Shown piece by piece: positions 23,168 through 30,333 of a DNA stretch of 35,551 nucleotides. This DNA comes from RGIG4608 sp045125655. GTDB taxonomy: Bacteria > Bacillota > Clostridia > Oscillospirales > CAG-272. The stretch lies in contig JBGVNP010000057.1 in assembly GCA_045125655.1 (NCBI GenBank), positions 1 to 35,551 of the forward strand, in the 5' to 3' direction. The notes beneath the pieces are model-generated. The model was not told where the DNA came from. It saw only the letters and a list, made by a program, of their open reading frames with translations, and did not search any database. The stretch's first letter is position 1. Every line of letters starts with the position of its first letter. The position numbers and the translations under genes are program-made.

Positions 23168-23923
23168 TTATAAGGGCAAACCAGACATCAATTCTGCCAA
23201 AAGGGGTTCCAAAACGAGTGTGAAAACGCTGATTTCGGACAAGAATCCTGCAACTACTGTGCCGTCCATAATTCCGGGCTGTACAAGAGGTGCAACAAAT
23301 GTTATAAGACTTACCCAGAAATAGCTTACGATAAGACCCCAAACAAAGCCGAGAACATGGTCGATCTTGTTGAGAACTGTAATACCCTTGAGCTTCTTGC
23401 TAAGGAAGCTAATAATGATTGTCAAGATAATGAAGAAGATCAATGCCAATGCTAAGTAAGCGATTACGTGTGAAACCATCAATGTAGCAAACGCTTCAAG
23501 TCTGCCACCGATCATAGTTGCAAAACCGCCAACTGTGCCCTTGTATGACATAATTGCGCCATCGGGGTCGATCATACCAATGACTGTTTCAACATCCATC
23601 GGAAGCTCCACTCCTTCGGGCAACAATTCATCAATTCCGCCTCCGTCTTTGATAGCAGTGGGTATGTCGATTTCTATATTGAATTGCTCAGGATCTATTC
23701 CTTGAACAACGACCTCTGTGATCTTTCCGTCGAACATACCGTCAACAAATGTGTCAGAAACAAATCCGGCAAGCATAGGCGTCAAAAGAGCTGCCAATAC
23801 GATAACCGCAATTGTTCTAACTGCCTTAAGCAATGTTTTAAAGAAGCCTCTCTTTGTGTTGATCAAGAGAGTAAGTACGATTATAGCCACTAAAGCTATA
23901 TCAAGAATTGTGTTCCATTCCAT
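23168..23923 (-). CDS. CvpA family membrane protein
   Basis: A 251-residue CvpA (colicin V production) family protein with four or so membrane segments: about 7-22, 36-52, 150-175 and 190-215. The first helix pair and the KRGFFKTLL segment are the usual family entry. Between helices 2 and 3 lies an acidic stretch of about 95 residues (DIPTAIKDGGGIDELLPEGV), long for the family and probably extracytoplasmic. The family's molecular function is uncertain; links to envelope integrity and cell division have been suggested. AAGGAGG lies 7 bases upstream of the ATG. It is 29 bases after the DUF5711 gene and 12 before the clpE-like gene. Confidence 0.85.
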   Translation of the reverse strand: MEWNTILDIALVAIIVLTLLINTKRGFFKTLLKAVRTIAVIVLAALLTPMLAGFVSDTFVDGMFDGKITEVVVQGIDPEQFNIEIDIPTAIKDGGGIDELLPEGVELPMDVETVIGMIDPDGAIMSYKGTVGGFATMIGGRLEAFATLMVSHVIAYLALALIFFIILTIIISFLSKKLKGITVLNKIDHVLGFVWGLIVSYFWVSLITFVAPLVQPGIMDGTVVAGFLSEISVFTLVLEPLLAELMSGLPL

Positions 23924-23952
23924 AGATGGACCTCCTTAAATTTTTTAAATTT

Positions 23953-25170
23953 TTATTTGAAATATAAAAATTTAGCGTAGGAATTATTGCAAACGATCAA
24001 GGTATCCCTCTCGCTTGCTATCATTTTGAAATCCGTTGCCACAAGATCAATTCTCTGACTTGTACCAATGGAAATATTAGTTCTCGCAAAGCCGCCTATC
24101 GTCTGTGTGAAAAGATAACCGTCCTTTATTGCGACTCCGAGAACGCGGTCGTCAAACTCAATAGCTCTTTCTATCCTGCCCCTTTTATTGAATATCAGCA
24201 CCTCTGTTTTGCTTTGGTTATCGGCGATATGGGATGCTACTATATTATCATCTCCAAAAGAGTAGGTATATATTTCTTCATCCGATAAATATTCTCCAAG
24301 AAGATTAAGGGATGAACTAAACACGTTAACACCGTTTGCTCCTATCGAAGCAACGTTTCCGTTATCAAAAATCTTTATTTCGTAGGGTATTCCTGAAAAA
24401 CTGAGCTCGGAACTTAAATAATCACCGCTTCCAAGCTGATATAAACGAAGCTCGGTACTTATTTCCAAGCCCTCGGATCTGACGATCGCAACCGCAAGCT
24501 GACGTCCGCTTTCGGAGAGTGCAATCGCCGCAACACGTCCTTGCGAAAAATTATAATCGTATTTTGCACCGTTTGGCTTATAAACGCGAACAATCGAATC
24601 ATAGTCATCGGAGCGAGTGATTATGGCAAAGCTGCCGTCGTTTGAAATGCAAGCATCGTATATCGGATAGTTAAGCACCTCATCACTCACCTTGGAAAAT
24701 GAATTGTAAAGTGAGAATTGCTTTCCTCCCACGTCGTAAAGAAGAACATACTGATTACTTGCTCTGAGGTTGGGGTTTCCATAGCTATGATTTGATGAAA
24801 ACAACTCGCGTCCTCCCGCAGAAAATATCGAAAGACGCTCTCTACTGGCAACTGCAATTCCGGAGCGATACTCAATAAAGCTTTGCGAATTGCCCACATT
24901 ATAGGTTATGGTATCGTGGACTGTGCTGACATAATCCCCCGCAAGCTTTATATCCTTTGCAAGATAATAGAGCTTATTGTAAGAAAGATTACCCGACAGT
25001 ATCAAGGCAATGCAAACGAGCACTGCCACAACGGCAAGGACACGCGCAATATAGGCGTATCTGTACCCGACCTTTGCAAGATATATATCGGTTTTTCCGT
25101 CATAACCCTTTTTTACGGAATTGGGGTCGTATCTGAACTTTTCAATGATCTTGTTCAAATCAAGCTGCAT
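23953..25170 (-). CDS. DUF5711 family membrane-anchored beta-propeller-like protein
   Basis: A 405-residue protein with a cytoplasmic N-terminal tail of about 40 residues, one membrane segment (ARVLAVVAVLVCIALILSG) and a large outward-facing domain. That domain has repeated blade-like units with small/hydrophobic strands, such as GGRELFSSNHSYGNPNLRAS, NDGSFAIITRSDDYDSIVRV, ESGRQLAVAIVRSEG and DNGNVASIGANGVNVF. This fits the DUF5711 family, which looks like a WD40/PQQ-type propeller. No catalytic residues are evident; a scaffold or sensor role would be a guess. It lies 17 bases after truA and 29 before cvpA, and the two envelope proteins probably share a transcript. AGGAAATGGGGAT precedes the ATG. 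Confidence 0.8.
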   Translation of the reverse strand: MQLDLNKIIEKFRYDPNSVKKGYDGKTDIYLAKVGYRYAYIARVLAVVAVLVCIALILSGNLSYNKLYYLAKDIKLAGDYVSTVHDTITYNVGNSQSFIEYRSGIAVASRERLSIFSAGGRELFSSNHSYGNPNLRASNQYVLLYDVGGKQFSLYNSFSKVSDEVLNYPIYDACISNDGSFAIITRSDDYDSIVRVYKPNGAKYDYNFSQGRVAAIALSESGRQLAVAIVRSEGLEISTELRLYQLGSGDYLSSELSFSGIPYEIKIFDNGNVASIGANGVNVFSSSLNLLGEYLSDEEIYTYSFGDDNIVASHIADNQSKTEVLIFNKRGRIERAIEFDDRVLGVAIKDGYLFTQTIGGFARTNISIGTSQRIDLVATDFKMIASERDTLIVCNNSYAKFLYFK

Positions 25171-25187
25171 ATCCCCATTTCCTTTCT

Positions 25188-25946
25188 TTAGTATTCCACT
25201 TTATTGAGATACAATCCGCAAGCAGGTGCGGTCATACCTGCATTTTTACGGTTCTTGCTTTCCGTAATTTTTTCAATATCACAGGGCTCAATCTTGCCCT
25301 GTGCAACGAGTAAAAGAGTACCCGTCATTATTCTGACCATATTGTACAAAAATCCGTCCGCAGCCACTTTAAAGACGATAAATCCATCCTCTTTATATAC
25401 GCTTGCATACTTGATTTCCCTATTTGTATCAACTATTTTAGATCCTTGAGCCATATATGATGCAAAATCGTGCTTACCGCAAAAATACTGTGCGGCAGCA
25501 TTCATTTTTTCGATTATTTCATTGGAATACTGTTGCGGAACATGGTATGCTCTGTCCGCAAAAAAAGGATTTTTAACGGGCGAGTTCCAAATTTTATACA
25601 CGTATTCCTTATATTTTACATCATATCTCGGATGAAAACCGTCCTCAACGAGCTTTGCCTCAAGAACGGCTATATCATCGGGCAACACTGAGTTAAATGC
25701 AAGGGGAACGTTTGCCATTGGGATAGTACAATCGATTGAATTTTCGCCTTTCTTTGATATACACACAAAGAATGCATTGGCGTGGACCCCGCTATCGGTG
25801 CGAGAGCATCCGACAACGTCGCAATCAAATCCAAATATCCTTTTAGATGCTTCGTTAATCTCGCGTTGAACTGTTGGCTTGTCCGGTTGAACCTGATATC
25901 CGTTATAATTCGTTCCGAGAAAGCTTATTTTAAGAAGTAATTTCAT
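25188..25946 (-). CDS. truA: tRNA pseudouridine synthase A (positions 38-40)
   Basis: A 252-residue TruA, which converts uridines 38-40 of the anticodon arm to pseudouridine. KISFLGTNYNGYQVQP is the family start, the catalytic Asp is D51 in CSRTDSGVHA, and the later motifs are PRYDVKYKEYVYKI, KHDFASYMAQGS and DGFLYNMVRIMTGTLL. I chose the ATG at 25946 because family alignment begins at MKLLLKIS. It sits 5 bases after the ecfT stop with no good ribosome binding site, so translational coupling is likely. An earlier in-frame ATG would overlap ecfT by 40 bases. The ecfA1-ecfA2-ecfT-truA order is a common arrangement in Bacillota, near the ribosomal protein cluster in Bacillus. Confidence 0.95.
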   Translation of the reverse strand: MKLLLKISFLGTNYNGYQVQPDKPTVQREINEASKRIFGFDCDVVGCSRTDSGVHANAFFVCISKKGENSIDCTIPMANVPLAFNSVLPDDIAVLEAKLVEDGFHPRYDVKYKEYVYKIWNSPVKNPFFADRAYHVPQQYSNEIIEKMNAAAQYFCGKHDFASYMAQGSKIVDTNREIKYASVYKEDGFIVFKVAADGFLYNMVRIMTGTLLLVAQGKIEPCDIEKITESKNRKNAGMTAPACGLYLNKVEY

Positions 25947-25951
25947 ATTTT

Positions 25952-26776
25952 TTAAAAAGGAAGGTACGGTGTAGCAAATATTCTTATGCAAACCACAGCT
26001 GCACCAAAAGCTATAACAATGACAAGTGCAAATATATCACTTGCGCGGCATTTGAGAATCTTCATTCTTGTTCTTCCCTCGCCCCCCTTATAGCAACGGC
26101 ACTCCATTGCAGTTGCAAGGTCAAGCGCGTGACGAATTGAGGATGAGAAAAGAGGAATAAGTATTGGAATGAGCGCCTTGGCTCTGTCAATAAGACTTCC
26201 GTTTGTGAAATCAGCGCCCCTCGCCTTTTGTGCGCTCATTATCTTCTCTGCCTCCTCCATAAGAGTGGGAATAAAGCGGAGTGCAATAGTCATAATCATT
26301 GCAAAATCGTGAACAGGCAATCCTATTTTTTTAAGGGGAGAGAGCAATCTTTCGATACCGTCGGTAAGAGCTATCGGGGTGGTGGTATAGGTGAGCAGAA
26401 CACTGCTTCCCACAACAAGCACCAACAATCTCACGATAAGATACGCCGCATTTACAATACCTTCTGCATAAATCTGAACAAATCCAAGATCGAGCAAAGG
26501 TGCTCCCTCTCCAACAGTCCAAAAGACATTGATAAATGCAGTGAAAGCGATAATAAACGCTATCATTTTGACCGATCTCAAAACTATCTTTATCGGTATA
26601 TTCGAAAGAATTATAATAGCCAGAGCCGAGATAAGCAAAAGCGGGATCGAAACAACGTTATCGCATAAAAACACAATAACAATGTACAAGATCGCAAGCA
26701 CTATTTTGATTCTCGGATCAAGTCTATGTATTGGTGAATCGACAGAATAATACTGTCCGAGTGAAATATTCTTCAT
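25952..26776 (-). CDS. ecfT: Energy-coupling factor transporter transmembrane protein EcfT
   Basis: A 274-residue membrane scaffold that couples the two EcfA ATPases to substrate-binding S components for vitamins or metal ions. The opening GQYYSVDSPIHRLDPRIKI is diagnostic. Five to six membrane segments follow. The coupling helices carry MSAQKARGADF (ARG motif) and TAMECRCYKGGEGRT, where the usual ARxY-type second motif reads CRCY. It starts 3 bases after ecfA2 with AAAGG upstream of the ATG. No S-component gene is adjacent, so this is a group II module that serves S proteins encoded elsewhere. Confidence 0.95.
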   Translation of the reverse strand: MKNISLGQYYSVDSPIHRLDPRIKIVLAILYIVIVFLCDNVVSIPLLLISALAIIILSNIPIKIVLRSVKMIAFIIAFTAFINVFWTVGEGAPLLDLGFVQIYAEGIVNAAYLIVRLLVLVVGSSVLLTYTTTPIALTDGIERLLSPLKKIGLPVHDFAMIMTIALRFIPTLMEEAEKIMSAQKARGADFTNGSLIDRAKALIPILIPLFSSSIRHALDLATAMECRCYKGGEGRTRMKILKCRASDIFALVIVIAFGAAVVCIRIFATPYLPF

Positions 26777-26779
26777 TTT

Positions 26780-27631
26780 TTACCTTTCAAAAAGCTTTGC
26801 TATCTCAACAAGAGCAGCATCTTCAGTATAAATTCCGTTATTAACCTTTATGCCACGCGCGTTAAGCTCGTGCATAAGGAGAGTTATCTGGGGAACGGCA
26901 AGTCCTATTCTTTCAAGCATCTCGGACTCAACAAAAACCTCGTCACGAGTTCCCTGCAACACGACCTCTCCGTGTGAAAGAACGATAATATCGTCGCAAA
27001 GGCGCGCCATATCCTCCATACTGTGACTGACGATGATAACGGTCGCACCCGTTTTCTCGCGATATTTGAACACACCGTCAAGAATGGCATCGCGTCCCTG
27101 CGGATCAAGTCCTGCCGCGGGCTCATCAAGAACGAGCACCTCAGGGCGCATAGCTATAACGCCCGCAATCGCAACTCTTCTCTTTTGTCCGCCGGAAAGA
27201 TCGAAGGGATTTTTGCTAAGCACGTCGGGAGAAAGTCCAACAAAATCTATCGCTTCTCTTATTCTTTTGGATATTTCTTCTTCGTTAAGTCCCATATTTT
27301 TAGGGCCGAACGCGATATCCTTTTCCACAGTTTCTTCAAAAAGCTGATATTCGGGATACTGCATTACAAGTCCAACGCGAAAACGAACCTTGCCGATCTC
27401 CTTCGGCTTTTCCCAAATGTCAACTCCGTCGAGATATACCTTGCCCGTTGTAGGAGTTGCAAGACCGTTGAGAAGCTGAAGCATCGTAGACTTTCCGCTT
27501 CCCGTGTGTCCTATAAGTCCCGTTATCGAGCCCTCTTTTATCTCTATATTCACATTTTTCAACGCTTCCTTACAGTAGGCAGTTCCTGCACCGTAAAGGA
27601 AAGAAACGTTTTCAAGCTTTATCTTTGCCAT
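26780..27631 (-). CDS. ecfA2: Energy-coupling factor ATPase EcfA2
   Basis: A 283-residue ABC ATPase, second of the EcfA pair. Walker A is GHTGSGKST, the Q-loop is VGLVMQYPEYQLFEETV, the signature is LSGGQKRRVAIAGVIAMRPE and Walker B is VLVLDEPAAGLDPQG. The switch His is in VIIVSHSMEDMARL. The YPEYQLF Q-loop with Glu is the feature that usually marks EcfA2. It overlaps the ecfA1 stop by one base (TAATG) and sits 3 bases before ecfT, so the three proteins are made in fixed proportion. The C-terminal 50 residues form the EcfA dimerisation extension. Confidence 0.95.
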   Translation of the reverse strand: MAKIKLENVSFLYGAGTAYCKEALKNVNIEIKEGSITGLIGHTGSGKSTMLQLLNGLATPTTGKVYLDGVDIWEKPKEIGKVRFRVGLVMQYPEYQLFEETVEKDIAFGPKNMGLNEEEISKRIREAIDFVGLSPDVLSKNPFDLSGGQKRRVAIAGVIAMRPEVLVLDEPAAGLDPQGRDAILDGVFKYREKTGATVIIVSHSMEDMARLCDDIIVLSHGEVVLQGTRDEVFVESEMLERIGLAVPQITLLMHELNARGIKVNNGIYTEDAALVEIAKLFER

Positions 27632-28500
27632 TATTTTCTATTATTAAGTGCCCTCTCTATTGCCTCCGCACACATAGCAGGGGTGTGGCACTCTCCTTTT
27701 ATATTTATTCCCTTTGATTTAAGTGAGTGAATAAGTCCCACACACTGAGGAACGTCCAATCCGCAGTCTTCGAGCTTTTTCTGATGCTCAAATATCTCCG
27801 ACGGTGTTCCGTCCATAAGGATCTCTCCGTCATCAAGAACAACTATTCTGTTTGCTCTTGCCGCCTCATCCATATAATGAGTTATCATAATTATCGTGAT
27901 GCCGTGCTCGCGGTTGAGCTTTTCTATAGTATTCATAATATCGCGTCTGCCCAATGGGTCGAGCATAGCTGTTGATTCGTCAAAAATGATGCAATCGGGC
28001 TTCATCGCAAGAACACCAGCGATAGCAATTCTCTGCTTTTGTCCACCCGAAAGTCTTGCGGGCTCGCCCTTGGCGTGATCGCTCATACCAACGACTGCAA
28101 GCGCCTCGTCAACTCTTCTGCAGATTTCGGATGACTCAACACCAAGATTTTCGGGACCGAATGCAACGTCATCCTCAACTATGGTAGCAACAAGCTGATT
28201 ATCGGGATTCTGGAATACCATTCCCACCTTTTTACGAAGCTCAAAAACGTCATCCTCGGTCATATTGGGGTCGGTAATATCCTTACCCTCTATATATATC
28301 TTGCCCGAATCGGGCTCAAGTATCATATTAAGCAGCTTAGCGAGGGTACTTTTTCCCGATCCGTTGTGACCGAGAACTGCAAGATACTCGCCTTTTTTGA
28401 TCTCAAGCGAGAGATTCTTAAGAACCGATGTCCTGCCACCGTCATCCTCTTCATAGCTGATGCACAAATTCTCTATTTTGATGTAAGAATCAGAATTCAC
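27631..28500 (-). CDS. ecfA1: Energy-coupling factor ATPase EcfA1
   Basis: A 289-residue ABC ATPase, first of the pair. Walker A is GHNGSGKST, the Q-loop is VGMVFQNPDNQLVATIVEDD, the signature is LSGGQKQRIAIAGVLAMKPD and Walker B is CIIFDESTAMLDPLG, with DES as usual for EcfA1. The switch His lies in IIMITHYMDEAARA. The start is GTG at 28500, with AAGGG about 10 bases upstream; no ATG upstream is in frame. It follows the methyltransferase gene by 26 bases and its stop overlaps the ecfA2 start. Confidence 0.95.
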   Translation of the reverse strand: MNSDSYIKIENLCISYEEDDGGRTSVLKNLSLEIKKGEYLAVLGHNGSGKSTLAKLLNMILEPDSGKIYIEGKDITDPNMTEDDVFELRKKVGMVFQNPDNQLVATIVEDDVAFGPENLGVESSEICRRVDEALAVVGMSDHAKGEPARLSGGQKQRIAIAGVLAMKPDCIIFDESTAMLDPLGRRDIMNTIEKLNREHGITIIMITHYMDEAARANRIVVLDDGEILMDGTPSEIFEHQKKLEDCGLDVPQCVGLIHSLKSKGINIKGECHTPAMCAEAIERALNNRK

Positions 28501-28526
28501 TATGTGTTTTCCCTTTCTTCACTTTG

Positions 28527-29393
28527 TTATTTTTCTTCTTGCCAACGCGCGCTTGCTCCGCAGGGCATAAATCCGCCACTGTATTTAACGGGGAGCGCAA
28601 GCTCGCTCGCTTCACATCTGCCGCCGTATGTTTTGGAAATGCGAAGGTCAACTATATAGCTCATAGTAAGGGGAGAAAGCCCCGTAGTGTAGGAGTTGAC
28701 AAGGAAAAAGAGCGGCTTATCCGAAAGCACCTTTGCAGTAAGTGCAACAAGGTCGTCAATGCTATCCTCTATTTTCCATATTTCCCCCGAAGGTCCTCTG
28801 CCGTAAGAAGGAGGATCCATGATGATCGCATCGTATTTATTTCCACGTCTTATTTCGCGTTCAACGAATTTTTTGCAATCGTCAACTATATAACGTATGG
28901 GCGCGTTTTCAAGTCCCGAAAGCTTTGCATTTTCCTTTGCCTGTGCAACCATTCCCTTTGCCGCATCAACGTGACAAACGGATGCGCCAGCCTTTGCAGC
29001 CGCAACGGTAGCACCGCCCGTATATGCAAAGAGATTGAGCACCTTTATCGGTCTGCCCGCATTCTTAATGAGCTCTGAGAACCAATCCCAGTTAGCCGCC
29101 TGCTCGGGGAAAAGTCCCGTATGCTTAAAGCCCATAGGACGAAGCACGAATCCCATCTCACCGTAATTTATATTCCACTCCTCGGGAAGATTTTTCTTAA
29201 CCCATTTACCGCCGCCCGTGTTCGATCTGCGGTAAATACCGTCAGCTCTTTTCCATTCGGGAGCATTTCTGTCACTGTGCCATATTATCTGGGGATCTGG
29301 ACGGATAAGTATATATTTACCCCATCTTTCAAGACGCTCTCCGTCGGAAGCATCAAGAAGCTGATAATCCTTCCAATTGTTTGCACTCCACAT
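28527..29393 (-). CDS. Class I SAM-dependent methyltransferase (RlmI/RlmK-like core)
   Basis: A 288-residue methyltransferase. It has a short beta-rich N-terminal part with LERWGKYILIRPDPQIIW, then a Rossmann core: VLNLFAYTGGATVAAAKAGA (about 118-137), VCHVDAAKGMVAQAKENA and AIIMDPPSYGRGPSGEIWKI (about 188-207). The FAYTGG and MDPPSYGRG motifs match the RlmI/RlmK-type 23S rRNA methyltransferases, but the N-terminal PUA domain of RlmI is missing. RNA is therefore the likely substrate, although the nucleotide is unknown. The ATG lies 3 bases after the ruvC stop, with AAGG inside the ruvC end as a possible ribosome binding site. It is 26 bases before ecfA1. Confidence 0.85.
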   Translation of the reverse strand: MWSANNWKDYQLLDASDGERLERWGKYILIRPDPQIIWHSDRNAPEWKRADGIYRRSNTGGGKWVKKNLPEEWNINYGEMGFVLRPMGFKHTGLFPEQAANWDWFSELIKNAGRPIKVLNLFAYTGGATVAAAKAGASVCHVDAAKGMVAQAKENAKLSGLENAPIRYIVDDCKKFVEREIRRGNKYDAIIMDPPSYGRGPSGEIWKIEDSIDDLVALTAKVLSDKPLFFLVNSYTTGLSPLTMSYIVDLRISKTYGGRCEASELALPVKYSGGFMPCGASARWQEEK

Positions 29394-29396
29394 ATA

Positions 29397-29918
29397 TCAA
29401 TAAACCTTTCCGTAAGTCTGCTTTTTGTTGTAATACTTTGAAATCCTTGAGCTACCTGCGTGCGCGTGGCAAATTGCTATTGCAAGCGCGTCTGCGGCGT
29501 CGTCGGGACGTATCTTTTCCTTGATATTAAGGAACATCTGCACCATCGTTATAACTTGAGATTTCTCGGCTCTACCGTAGCCGACGATGCTTTGTTTTAC
29601 CTGAAGAGGAGTATATTCAAATATCTCAACTCCAAGAAGTTCGGCGCAAAGAAGAATTACGCCTCTTGCCTCCGCAACGGCAATACCCGTTTTTTGGTTT
29701 GTGTTCCAGAAAAGCTCTTCAACTGCCATAGCATCCGGATGATATTTTTCGATAATATCCTTAAGCTCGCGATATATCGTAGCGAGTCGCTTTTCAGTAT
29801 CAGTATGTGCAGGAGTAGTGATAACACCGTAGTCGAGCGTCTTGAATTTTGAGCCGCTGTATTCAATTACACCAAAACCGACGATAGCAACACCTGGGTC
29901 AATTCCAAGAATTATCAT
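29397..29918 (-). CDS. ruvC: Holliday junction endodeoxyribonuclease RuvC
   Basis: A 173-residue RNase H-fold resolvase that cuts Holliday junctions symmetrically. The catalytic acidic residues are in ILGIDPGVAIVGFG (D6 or D7 by numbering), AVEELFWNTN (about residue 66) and RPDDAADALAIAICHAH (about residues 138-144). VGYGRAEKSQV is the usual DNA-contact segment. The ATG at 29918 has GGAGG 5 bases upstream; the ATG four codons earlier overlaps that site. It opens the nine-gene minus-strand unit from a strong promoter. Its partners ruvA and ruvB are transcribed the other way, starting 3.3 kb beyond. Confidence 0.96.
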   Translation of the reverse strand: MIILGIDPGVAIVGFGVIEYSGSKFKTLDYGVITTPAHTDTEKRLATIYRELKDIIEKYHPDAMAVEELFWNTNQKTGIAVAEARGVILLCAELLGVEIFEYTPLQVKQSIVGYGRAEKSQVITMVQMFLNIKEKIRPDDAADALAIAICHAHAGSSRISKYYNKKQTYGKVY

Positions 29919-29950
29919 TTCTTCCTCCATTTACACTTTATCAATTTAAC

Positions 29951-29979
29951 ATTATAGCACAGCTTTTCAAAAATGTCAA
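29951..29979 (-). promoter_or_regulatory. Promoter of the ruvC to clpE-like unit
   Basis: TTGACA (29974-29979) and TATAAT (29951-29956) on the minus strand are 17 bases apart, full consensus. The start point is near 29944. I see no internal promoter of this quality down to 20846. Confidence 0.88.
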
Positions 29980-30048
29980 ATATTTTTTATATATATTATT
30001 ATATAATCATTCTTGCAAAAAATAGTTTAAAAAATATGCGATTTTCCA

Positions 30049-30077
30049 TTTACTTGTAAAGAGTTTTGTGATATAAT
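30049..30077 (+). promoter_or_regulatory. Promoter of the DUF951-yfhO-ruvAB operon
   Basis: TATAAT (30072-30077) has TTTACT (30049-30054) 17 bases upstream. The -10 is perfect and the -35 is weak. It is divergent from the ruvC promoter, with about 70 bases between them. Confidence 0.65.
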
Positions 30078-30114
30078 GACTATGTATATCGATTTATTCC
30101 GATTGGAGTGTACT

Positions 30115-30321
30115 ATGAAGATATTAAAGCTATTTGTTGGCGACGTGGTTGAGATGAAAAAGAATCATCCCTGCGGCTCAAATCAATTTAAGATCTTGCG
30201 AGTGGGCAGCGACGTGCGCGTCGTATGTCTTAATTGCTCACGCGATATGACGCTTGATAGAATAAAGCTTGAAAAGTCTATCAAAAGGTTTATTGTTTCA
30301 AGTAATCCAGAAAACGAATAA
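30115..30321 (+). CDS. DUF951 small protein, possible zinc knuckle
   Basis: A 68-residue DUF951 protein of unknown function, widespread in Bacillota. The characteristic core is VGDVVEMKKNHPCGSNQF followed by RVGSDVRVVCLNCSRDM. H24-type HPC and the CxxC pair of CLNC could bind one zinc ion; this is inference from the spacing. The ATG at 30115 has GGAG 6 bases upstream. An in-frame ATG 39 bases earlier falls inside the -10 box. It is followed after 12 bases by the YfhO gene. Members are often small basic proteins next to DNA or membrane genes, but no role is established. Confidence 0.88.
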   Translation: MKILKLFVGDVVEMKKNHPCGSNQFKILRVGSDVRVVCLNCSRDMTLDRIKLEKSIKRFIVSSNPENE

Positions 30322-30333
30322 TGCGGAGATAAT

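Noticed and set aside
27023..27730. 235-codon plus-strand frame across ecfA1/ecfA2
   Set aside because: It is antisense to two well-supported ATPase genes, and its composition follows their third-codon pattern.
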